64,000 nucleotides of DNA from Stomorhina lunata (lineage: Eukaryota > Arthropoda > Insecta > Diptera > Rhiniidae). This document shows positions 39,620 to 51,539 of this stretch, piece after piece (positions within the stretch are counted from its first letter, which is position 1; every line of letters begins with the position of its first letter). The notes under the pieces were generated by a model. That model made no database searches and had not been told where the DNA came from. It worked only from the letters and a program-made list of their open reading frames with translations. Both the position numbers and the translations under genes were made by a program. The DNA lies in NCBI GenBank assembly GCA_933228675.1, contig OW121743.1, forward strand, positions 69,380,834 to 69,444,833, in the 5' to 3' direction.

Positions 39620-41075
39620 TTAAAGGAAATTTTTCGAAAATCTACTATTTTTGGGAAATTTTTCGAAAATTGACTATATTTAGGAAATTTTTAAAAAATT
39701 TACTATTTTTAGGAAATTTTAAAAAAATTACTTTTATAGAAAATTTTTCAAAAATTTACTATTTATAGGAAATTTTTCAAAAATTTAATATTTATAGGAA
39801 ATTTTTCAAAAATTTAATATTTATAGGAATTTTATAAAAATTTAATATTTATAGAAAATTTTTCAAAAATTTACTTTTTAATGGAAATTTTTCAAAAATT
39901 TACTATTTATAGGAAATTTTTCAAAAATTTACTATTTATAGGAAATTTTTCAAAAATTAATTTTTATAGGAAATTTTTTAAAAATTGTCTATTTATAGGA
40001 AATTTTTCAAAAATTGACTATTTTTAGGAAATTTTTCGAAAATTGACTATTTATGAGAAATTTTTCAAAAATTTACTATTATAGGAAATTTTTTAAAAAT
40101 TTACTATTTATAGGAAATTTTTCAAAAATTTACTATTTATAGGAAATTTTTCAAAAATTTACTATTTATAGGAAATTTTTCAAAAATTTACTATTTATAG
40201 GAAATTTTTCGAAAATTGACTATTTTTAGTAAATTTTTCACAAATTTACTTTTTATAGGAAATTTTTCAAAAATTTACTATTTATAGGAAATTTTTCAAA
40301 AATTTAATATTTATAGGAATTTTTCAAAAATTTAATATTTATAGAAAATTTTTCAAAAATTTACTTTTTAAGGGAAATTTTTCAAAAATTTACTATTTAT
40401 AGGAAATTTTTCAAAAATTTACTTTATATAGGAAATTTTTCAAAAATTTACTATTTATAGAAAATTTTTCAAAAATTTACTATTTATAGGAAATTTTTCA
40501 AAAATTTACTATTTATAGGAAATTTTTCAAAAATTTACTATTTATAGGAAATTTTTGAAAAATTTACAATTTATAGGAAATTTTTAAAAAATTTACTATT
40601 TATAGGAAATTTTTCAAAAATTTACTGTTTAAAGGAAATTTTTCAAATATTTACTATTTATAGGAAATTTTTCAAAATTTAACTATTTATAGGAAATTTT
40701 TCGAAAATTGACTATTTATAGGAAATTTTTTCGAAAATTGACTATTATAGGAAATTTTTCGAAAATTGACTACTTATAGGAGATTTTTCGAAAGTTGACT
40801 ATTTATAGGAGATTTTTCGAAAATTGACTATTTATAGGAGATTTTTCGAAAATTGACTATTTATAGGAGATTTTTCGAAAATTGACTATTTATAGGAGAT
40901 TTTTCGAAAATTGACTATTTATAGGAGATTTTTCGAAAATTGACTATTTATAGGAAACTTTTCAAAAATTTACTATTTATAGGAAATTTTTCAAAAATTT
41001 ACTATTTATAGGAAATTTTTCAAAAATTTACTATTTATAGGAAATTTTTCAAAAATTTACTATTTACAGAAAAGT
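39620..41075 (+). repeat. 29 bp minisatellite, forward orientation
   Basis: Regular units. The early part is TTTACTATTTATAGGAAATT. At about 40780-40945 a local run of GGAGATTTTTCGAAAATTGA variants shows a small private expansion. It ends 15-20 bases before TCAGCAACATGTTGCTAGG at 41094. Confidence 0.95.
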
Positions 41076-43299
41076 TTACAAAATTTTAGTTTTCAGCAAC
41101 ATGTTGCTAGGAATACTTCTTTACAGATTTTCTTATTATTATGTTCTGAATATATATTTTTTCCTGTAATCTAAAGGTTATATGTATACATTAATAGTTT
41201 TAAGCAACATGTTGCTATAAATTTATTTATAATTTCCAGCAACATGTTGTTAACAATGTATTTTTATAAAAATATAACTATATCTTTACAAATATCCTTA
41301 TTATTATATTTTTCACAGAAATCTATAATTGATATATTTTTCTAGTTCTTAGCAACATGTTGCAAAGAATATTATCTTAGTTTTTGAGGATTTTAGTAGA
41401 GGATTTCCAAAGTTTGAAGTTTTAAACAAAATTGTTTAAATTAACAAAATTGTTTAAATTCCCTTATTTTTATAAAATATTTCTTAACATTTTATTCAGA
41501 CAATTTATTCGATATTTCATAAGACCTGACAAACGTGAAGTAGAACTAAATCTAGTGATTTTTGAATTGTGTAGCTTTCAATTTAAAAAATCTCTAACAC
41601 AAGTTTTTCTTTTTCTTTGCTCATGATATTTGACGACATGATGAATTTGGAAAAAAAAAGTTTGAAGATTTTTTTTTTACGGAAATTCCTTTTGTTCCAA
41701 AGTCCCACCCCCTTTTGTCTTATTTCATTTTGAAAGAATCCATAAAAAATATTTTGTAAAAGGCGTTTAATAACAAAGGATTTTTGTTGCTGTTTTGTTT
41801 CGAAATATATTAAAAGACGAGATAGATATTAAATCAATTGTCTGCAATCTGATGAGTGTTTCTTATTTCTTGTTGAATAAACCGGAAATAACTTTGAGGT
41901 TTTACTTGAAATAAAATTAAAAGATATTTTTAACATTAGCATTAATGATTGAGATATCAAAAATAACACATTTTTTAATTTGTGTATGTCTATGGTAAAG
42001 TCTAGCAACATGTTGACAGAAAAATTCTAGGGCACATTTTTTTAAATAAGAGGAGGTAAATGATTTTAATAGAAAAAGATGCTGTTAAATACAACTATTT
42101 ATAGATTGTATTTATCTTAAAATATTAGTTCCGCAACATGTTGCTGCAACATTTTTTTTTTAATTGTACCGATTGTATTAAAAAAACTTAATAGTCATAT
42201 TTTCTAGTTCTAGTATTCATAGATTGTATACATATTAACACATTTATTCTGCAACATGTTGCTGCAACATTTTTTTGTTTAATTAAACCGATTGTATTAA
42301 AAAACTAAATAGTCTTATTTTCTAGTTTTAATTATATAAAGTAACGTTATATTAAAATTATATTCTAATCCAATAAAATATTCCCCGCGTTTTTGTTATG
42401 TTGCCAGCAACATTTATGCTAATTTTGTTAAATGTTATATTAATTCGACTATAACATAAAATCAAATCATTAAATAGCTTTTTAATTCATACCTAATTTC
42501 TTTGGTTCCTGCTTTTGTAGAACATTTCTAATTGATAGAATATTTTATTTTCATATTTTTTCTAATTTTCAATTCAATATTGTATTCTCCTCAACATGTT
42601 GCTAACACTTAATAAAATTTTTAATTGCATGTTAGCAAAGCTTTAAGAACAACTTTCCAATTTATGTTCTAGTGAGTTTTATATCTAATTGGTCATCTCG
42701 TTATATTTTTTACATTTACTACAATCATTTATTTTTTACCTGCTTCATTTTCCATTTTTTTTTGTTCTTAGAATAAAAAGTTTAATTATCTGAAACAATT
42801 TATCTAGAAGTACCGCAAACTAGTATTCAACGTAATTAATTGTTATTGCGCTTGCAATTTAAACAAATCAAGATTAAATTAATGTAATAGAGGAAAACTA
42901 CAATTATTTATAACATTTTGCTATTTATCTCATTAAACTGGCATCATAAACTGTTTAGATACATGGGTCAGTCAATAAGTCATGTTTCAGTTTAGTTTTA
43001 TATAATGTTCAAAGGGAAACTATTACGTGACTGAAAAGGGACATATAATATGAACTTTTATAAAAAAAAAAAATCATAAATTAAATTAAATTTTTAAAAT
43101 TTTGTTTAGCAACATTCAAATTTTTTGTTAGCAACATGTACAAGTATATAATTTTAGGCAACATGTTGACAAAAATATATTTATCAACATGTTAATGAGA
43201 GGATTAATTATACCTACAGTTACCATATAGTCACATAACTATGATTTCTAGCAACATGTTTGTAGGATTATATAGTTTAATATTTACAAAAATCTTAAT

Positions 43300-44340
43300 T
43301 ATCGCGTTTTAAGTAAACAAGTTATCGGCTGCATATAGGTTCCAGCAACATGTTTAAAGTTTTTAAAATATTTGTTGTTAGGTTTATTGTGAATTTAATA
43401 TTTTGTTTTACCATGCTTAGCCATATTTCCTTTAAAAGCCAAGGATTCGTTTTTTTGCAACATGTTGCTAAAACGTATTTTGACAACAACATGACAACAT
43501 CTATTGAAATATCTTAAAAAAAAACAATTTATTTAAAAAATATTTTATAATTTAATATCATATCCAGCCATTTATATTTCAGCAACATGTTGCCAACATT
43601 TTATATATTTATAAATATCTTTTGTTAGGTTTCTTGTGAATTTAATATTTTATTTTACAATTCTTCGTGATATTTCCTTTAAAGCCAACATGTTGCTAAA
43701 ACATATTTTGCAACATGTTGCTAAAATCTATTTTTACAACATGACATATATATTCTAATGCTTTAAATGACATTTTTTATATAACATATTTTATAGGATA
43801 AATATCATATCCAGTCATTTTTATTTCAGCAACATGTTGCCAACATTTTAAACTTTTATAAATAGTTTTTCTTAGGTTTCTATTGAATGGAATATTCTGC
43901 TTTACAATTTTGAGTCATATTTCCTCTAAAGGCTGAAGATTTGGTTTCCTAAAACATTTTTCTAAAACGTATTTTATCAACATCATGATAACATATATTG
44001 AAAAACCTTAAACGACATTTTATTTAGAAAATATTTAATAGTTTAATATCATATCTTGTTATTTCTATTTCAACAACATGTTGCCAACATTTAAAACATT
44101 TACAAATAGTTTTTGTTAGGTTTCTTGTGAATGGAATATTCTTTTTTACAATTCTAAGTCATATTTTCTCAAAAGGCTATAGATTTGATTTCCTGCAACA
44201 TGTTGCTAAAACGTATTATAACAACAACATGACAACATCTATCGAAATACCGACGAATATGATATTTTACTTAGAAAATATTTATTAGTTTTTAATCGTA
44301 TCAAGTCATTTATATTTCAGCAACATGTTGCTAGGAATAT
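43300..44340. repeat. About 245 bp tandem repeat
   Basis: The landmark TTTCAGCAACATGTTGCCAA, followed by TTAGGTTTCTTGTGAAT, recurs near 43344, 43581, 43828, 44072 and 44319. Periods are 237, 247, 244 and 247. Confidence 0.85.
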
Positions 44341-46049
44341 ATATATTTCCCAACACACATTTCAAGGTTTTTGCACATGGTTTAATCATCAAGAATGTTG
44401 GAAATGGTGTTGTAATTATATTTGCATTCAAGTTACTAGCAACATTTAGTATACAATTTTTTCCCAGACAAATGTTGCCAGAAAATTCAAATACTTTTTC
44501 AACATGTTGATAAAACAAATTAACTACAGTTAATACCTTCCCCAGAGATTTATCTTAAGATTGATTTTGTAATTTTATTTGTGTTTAACATGCTAGCAAC
44601 ATGTTGTCTAAAGAGTATTCAGAGCAATCAGATGTTGCAAGAATGTATTCTTACAAATACTTGGCAAAGATATAAAATACTTTTTGCAACATGTTGTTTA
44701 AAATTTATTCTCAGGTAATCAGATGTGCCAGAATGTATTTTCACAAAAATATGACAAAATTTTTTCAAAACCTTATGGACGTTCATAGTTCTAGCAACAT
44801 ATTGCAGAGAATATTTATACATCCAAAAATTATTAACTCATAGTATCTTAGAAATAGAGCTCACATTTTCTAGCAACATGTTGTCAAGAATTTATTTTTC
44901 AAACAGTCATGATTGTTTGTGATTGTGATAACTTAAAATTTTTCTAAAAAGTGGACATATAGCTCAATATTTCAACATGTTGCTAAGAAGCGAATGTCAT
45001 TTCTTACATTTTCTTATAAACTAAATCATTCAAACATTTTGAAAAGGTAAATAAATAAGAATTACTTTGCAACATTATGCTTAGCAACATGTATACTCTG
45101 AATTATTTTGTTTGGCAACATGTATATTAAACAAAAAAGTATGACAAAATATTTTATAAATTCTACTGGAAACAATAAAATTACCTCAAAATCAAATATA
45201 TTTTTGATGAAATGTTTTTGATTTGATTTTTCATTGATATAAAAAGTTTAATATCGCTATTTTTGAGAAAGGTTTTCAAATGTTGCTTGCGAAGTGAAAT
45301 ATTCAACTTGTTTTAATAAAAGTTATAAATACTAATTTTAATAACAATTATTATTAATAGCTTATTTCCACATTTAATGACTTTACAAATATTTAAAATT
45401 TATTTCTATTAATATTTCTATACTAACAAAAACATACATTCATATCAATTATAAATTGCAAACAACTTTTTTTTTTAAATAATGTTAAACAAATTAAATA
45501 GTCACGTTTTATTTACAATAAGATTGACTTTTAACACGTTTTTTTAAAACAGAATAAACAAAATATGTTTGATGTTGGCGGAGCAATTACAGTTTTCAGA
45601 CTTGGCAACATGTTGCTGGCAATTATAAAAACTTTTTTTTTTTTTAAATAAACATTAATAACAAACTTTTTAGGTTTTGAAATTGCATGTTAAATTTATT
45701 CAACATAAAATCGAAATAATTTTGGTAACAATTTCACATTTCATTTCTTGGCAACATGTTGCTACCATTATAGTCTCCAATTTTTCGAAAGATAAGTTAA
45801 TAATAAAATAAATATTTTGTTTTATTTTAAATTAAATGATAAATGATTTTAAATAAAATGATAAAAAAAATCTTTTTAAAGAACATATGTTATGTCCTAA
45901 TATTGTTAGCAACATCATAGTTTTATTACCAAGCATTATGTTGATAGATGTTCAATACCAAAAGATGTAGTTAATAAAATTGTCCTTATGAAGTTATATT
46001 AATTTTTATAAAAAAAAAATTAAAATGTTTATCTTCTAAAGGATGTTTT

Positions 46050-47000
46050 AGTTGCTAGCAACATGTTGCTAAAAAATATTCTTTCACACAATTATGAATT
46101 TTGTATTATATTTTTCGAAAATATTCTATTTTTATTCAATTTTTTAGCATATTTTATTTTCTAGCAAGATGTTGCCAAACATATATTCACCTCAAACATA
46201 TCAATATTTTAACAAATATATTTGCAAACCTGTTTCTAAAGAGTATAATATTTCAGTCTTAAAATATATTCACCTCAAACACATTAAAATGTTTGTGTTC
46301 CATAGAAAGTTTTAGGTGCTAGCAACATGTTAAAAAAATATATTCTCACTCAATTATGACTTATTCTTCACATATTTTTGGGGTATTCCAGTAATATTTA
46401 ATTTTTTAACATTTTTATTTTCTAGCAACATGTTGCCAAAACTATATTTATCTCAAACACTTTAACATTATAAAAAATATATTTGCAAACCTCTTTTTTA
46501 AAGAATATAATATTTCAGTCTAAAAATATATTTGCCTCAAAAACTTTAATATGTTTGTGTTCCACAGAAAGTTTTAGTTGCTAGCAACATGTTGTAAAAA
46601 TATATTCTCACATAATTATGACTTATTCTTCACAGATTTTTGAGGTATTCCAGTTATATTTAATTTTTTAACATTTTTATTTTCTAGCAACATGTTGCCA
46701 AAACTATATTTACCTCAAATACTTTAACATTATAACAAATATATTTGCAAACCTGTTTCTAAAGACTATAATATTTTAGTCTAAAGCTATATTTACCTCA
46801 AACACTTTAATATGTTTGTGTTCCATAGGAAGTGTTAGTTGCTAGCAACATGTTGCAAAAATATATGTGTAAGAATATATGAATTATATAATTATGAATA
46901 TTTCTTCACGTATTTCAATAATATTCGTGTTATATTTTATTTTTAAACATTTTTATTTTCTAGCAACATGTTGCCAAACTATATTCTCCCCAAACACTCC
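46050..47000. repeat. About 262 bp tandem repeat
   Basis: The landmark TTGCTAGCAACATGTT lies near 46058, 46321, 46583 and 46844 (periods 263, 262, 261). Each unit also has TTTCTAGCAACATGTTGCCA in its second half, so each carries two palindromes. Confidence 0.88.
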
Positions 47001-48809
47001 AGATACCTGTTTCAAAAGAATTATACTTCAGTATACAATTTAAAATTTCATTTTTTTCTTACGCAGTTCCCATAAATAAAGTCCAATGTTGCCAATAAAA
47101 TATTTTCTCACAAAAACATCAAAATCTTTCAAATAACTTTATCAACATGTTTCTATGAAAGCTAATATTTCATTTTGTAATTCATTATTGTTTTTACTTT
47201 GTTCGCGTCAATACTCTTAAGCAAAAATAATTACATCTATATGACTAGCAACATGTTGCTAATAACAAACAATGTATTGGCAATTTTTTTCCAGCAACAT
47301 TTAATATAAAGTTTATATATTTTAACACAAACATGACCAGATCATTATCAATATACTTCTAAGAAAAAAATATTTTTATATAAGAATTTACAAATGTTTA
47401 TAGCAATACATAGTTTTAAGAACATGTTGCCAACAATACATTGTCCTGCAAATAGAACTACATTAATAATAAACATCCAAATACTTACAATTAACTCCAT
47501 CAACATGTTTTTTTGGCGTATATTTTACTTTTAAACATTTTTTATTTTCTAGCAACATGTTGCCAAAAATATATTAACCTAAAACTCTCCAATATCTTAA
47601 CATATTTATTAATGAACCTTCTTATAAAGAAAATAATATTTCATTTTATAATCTGTAATATTTTTTGTAAGACGGTTTTGTTTTCTTGGACCATATTCCC
47701 AAGAATATATTGCCATAACATATTTTTACATAAAAACTTCAAAATCTTTCAAATGACTTTATAAACATGTTTCTAAGAAAGATTATATTTTCTTTTGTTA
47801 TTCATTATTGTTTTTAGATTGTTCCCATCAATATTGCGAATGCTCTTAAACGAAAATAATTACATATATATAAATAGCAACATGTTGCTAATGATGAACA
47901 ATACTCTTACAATAAATATTTGTTTCTATTAGAACTGTCTTCATCAACATGATTTGTTACAAAAAGTGTTTTTGTATAACAATTTAAAGGTGTTTGTATT
48001 TTCTAGCAACATGTTGCCAACAATATATTTTCCTGTAAACAGTGCTACATCAACAATAAACATTCAAATATTTACAATTTACTTTATCAACATATTTTTG
48101 TATTATATGTTTAAGTTTTAAGAACATGTTGCCAACAACATGTTTTCATGCAAATATGCCTACATTTATAATAAATATCCCAATGTTTACAAATTACTTT
48201 ACAAACAAAAATAATTACATCTATATAACTAGCAACATGTTGCTAATGATAAACAATGTCTTTATCAACATTATTCTTACCAAAAAATATTTTTTTTCTA
48301 TTTGAACTGTCTTTATCAACATTATTTGTAAGAAAACGTATTTTTGTATAACAATTTAAAGGTGTTTATATTTTCTAGCAACATGTTGCCAACAATATAT
48401 TTTCCTGTAAACAGCTCTACATCAGCAGTAAACCTTCAAATTTTTACAATTCACTTTATCAACGCATTTATAGGAAAGTGAATATCATATTTTTGTATTA
48501 GATTTTATAGTTTTAGGAACATGTTGCCAACAACATGTTATATTGCAAATATGCCTACATTAATAATAAATATCCCAATGTTTACAAATTACTTTATCAA
48601 CATGTTTCTAAAAAAGAGAATACTATGTTTTATTATGCATAATTGCTCCTATCAATGTTGCCAATGATATACAGCAAAATGTTGCTAGCGGAAAATATTC
48701 ATGAAAAATTTCATTCAATTACTCTGAATCATTGCAAATGTCGACATTATACTTACAAAAAATATATGTTTTTTGAACTGTTTCTAATATCTAGGAACAT
48801 GATGCCATA

Positions 48810-49900
48810 TATACACTACATCTTCGCATATAGATATCATTAACTATTAAACATAGTTAACTTTTATACCAAAACATCTAGCAACATGTTGCCAAGAATA
48901 ACTAAAACATGAAAATAACCGAAAACTATACAAAAACTTCAATAACACTTTGCTAAAAAAAAAGAAATGTAGTTTTAATTATTTTCCCTTTACTTTTCAT
49001 TTCCCGCAACATATTGCCAAGAAAAAAGTCCCGTCAAATTGTGGTTTTATCTTACCAAATATGAAAGTTTTTATCTGGCCAAATATATCACTACATCTTC
49101 GCATATAGATGCCATTAACTATTAAACATAGGTAAATTTCATTCCAAAACATCAAGCAACATGTTGCCAAGAATATACTAAAACATCAAAATAACCGAAA
49201 ACTATACAAAAACTTCAATAATACTTTGCTAAAAAAAAGGAAATGTAGTTTTGATTATTTTCCCTTTACTTTTCATTTCCCGCAACATGTTGCCAAGAAA
49301 AAAGTCCCGTCAAATTGTGGTTTTATCTCACCAAATATGAAAGTTTTTATATTGTCATATATATATATATCACTACACATCGCATAAAGATATCATTAAG
49401 TATGAAACATAGTTAAATTTCATTCCAAAACATCTAGCAACATGTTGCCAGGAATATACTAAAACATCAAAATAACTAAAAACTTCTCAAAAACTTCAAT
49501 AAAACTTTGTTAAAAAAAATAAATGTAGTTTTAATTATTTTCCTTTTATTTTTCATTTCCCGCAACATGTTGCCAAGAAAAAAGTCTCGTCAAATTGTGA
49601 TTTTATCTTACCAAATATGAAAGTTTTTATCTTGACATATACATCACTACACCTTTACATATAGATGTCATTAACTATTAAACATAGTTAAATTTCATTC
49701 CAAAACATCTAGCAACATGTTGCCAGGAATATACTAAAACATCAAAATAACTAAAAACTTCTCAAAAACATCAACAAAACGTTGCTAAAAAAGAGAAATG
49801 TAGTTTTAATTCTATACTTTCATTTCCCGCAACATGTTGCCAAACAAAAAGTCCCGCCCAATTATGGCTTTATCTTACCAAATATGAAAGTTTTTATCTC
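48810..49900. repeat. About 277 bp tandem repeat
   Basis: Four copies with palindromes at 48881, 49156, 49437 and 49712 (periods 275, 281, 275). Each unit holds a second palindrome after TTCATTTCCCGCAACATGTT. Copies are highly similar, which suggests recent amplification. Confidence 0.9.
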
Positions 49901-51190
49901 AAATTCTTTACCATTTCCTTTTTGTAGCCAATATTTTGTATAATTCATATAAATATTAAAATTTAACCAAAATAAATTGAGGTCATTTTACCGCTAAAAT
50001 TTATTTCTTTTTTCAAAACATATTATTAAATTTTAGTTTGCTCTGACTCTCTGGTTGATGACACTGCATAATTAAAGTGCATGTAGTTTTTGTTTTTTCA
50101 TAATAAAATACAACATTTTAACATGACAATATACAAAATTATAAGACCCCGTGAGTACTGCGACATGTTAAAAGCGGCAAAATGTTGTTATATTGAATGT
50201 TGCCGGTGTCACAATTAAAGTGTTAAATAGGGAAACCAAACATTCGAGTTAGGCAGCCAAGCAATAAAGTGCAAACACATTAATTTTTAATGGAACACAA
50301 AATGTTGCAGGCAAATATGGAGGTGAAGCAGAGGAAATTAGAGGAAGGGAATTTTAATGGGGGTTGTGTTTTACAAAATAAGGGGGGAGTAAAAAGATTT
50401 TGGGAATATACCTACAAAGTCATTGAACTTCTTCATGTTTAAAAATCTAATTTCCTCTTTATCATAATTTTCAATTAAATATTTTATTTTTCAAAAATCT
50501 TAGAAAAATTCAGGTCAATGATTTTTAATCTAAACAATTTCCTCCCCAATCACTAAGAAAACCACTAAGTTCTCAATTTTTCTTACAATTTTAGAAATTT
50601 TATAAAAATTGCAATTAAAACCGCACAAAAAGTTAGCTTTTGAAAATTTTATATTAACAACAAAATGCAGTCATTCGGAACTGTTTAAATCCAGAGTGAA
50701 AGATGAAGAGTTAAGAGGAGAAAGATATAGGAAAGCAACATTGTTATGGTTTAAGCAAAAGCTAAACATTAAAAAGAATGTAAAAGAAAAAAGTTTTACA
50801 ATTTTAAAGTGCATAATTCTAAATTTTCATGTACATAAAAATTTTAAAAATTTTTCTTTTAAAAACTTGAAAATTAAAAAAATTTCCATTTTCTAATACA
50901 AATATAAAAATTTTCGTTTGTGTTATTGAAAAGATTTTACTCTATTTCGATTCCCTAAAGGGTTTAGATCAAAAATCATTAAAATTATTTAACTTTGTGA
51001 TAAGTCCTAAGAAGTTGTATAAATTTTTCCAAGATTCCTTAAATAATTAAAAAAAAAATTCAGGTTTTTGAAAATTTTGCCAATTTTGGATAAGTTTTTT
51101 AACTTAAAGTCCATTTTTCACTTCAAATTTTATATCAAAAGGCATTTATTTAAAAAAAAAAATCAAAATACATAGTATTTATTCCCGAGA
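49901..51190. other. AT-rich sequence, no gene
   Basis: 50040-50400 is somewhat more complex, but no motif is recognised. The 95-codon plus-strand frame at 50609-50896 is Lys/Asn/Phe-rich, as expected of AT-rich noncoding DNA. Confidence 0.4.
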
Positions 51191-51194
51191 CAAG

Positions 51195-51510
51195 TTTAGG
51201 TTTTAGCAACATGTTGCTAAGAATATTTTCTCAAAAATAGGGAATGTCTATATCTTAACAAAAATATGTATACAAATATCTTTAGAAAAATGTTTCTAAG
51301 TTTAGTTTAATCTTGTTTACATCCACATATGTTTCAGCAACATGTTGTCTAATAATAATTATCAAAATGTTGCTAACAACGAGAATTATTAAAATTTTCT
51401 ATAAACATTAAGGAAAGAATATTTTCTTACTCAAATATGACCACAAATATCTTAACCAAAATGTTTCTAAGTCTAGCTAAGTTTTGATTACGCCTAAGTT
51501 TCTAGCAACA
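51195..51510. repeat. Palindrome cluster upstream of the 31 bp array
   Basis: GCAACATGTTGCTAAG near 51206, GCAACATGTTGTC near 51337 and TAGCAACATGTTGACG near 51504, about 30 bases before the array starts. Confidence 0.7.
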
Positions 51511-51539
51511 TGTTGACGTATCATATATTTTTTGAAATA

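Larger units (their letters stand above)
41090..49900. repeat. 8.8 kb domain dense in AGCAACATGTTGCT palindromes
   Basis: Several dozen copies of GCAACATGTTGC or close variants (GCCA after TGTT, one-base changes) are spread over the whole interval, typically 50-250 bases apart. Three stretches are clear tandem repeats: 43300-44340, 46050-47000 and 48810-49900. Some other parts show a looser periodic layout, for example ACTAGCAACATGTTGCTAAT near 47248, 47877 and 48230. No coding frame is supported. Confidence 0.9.
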
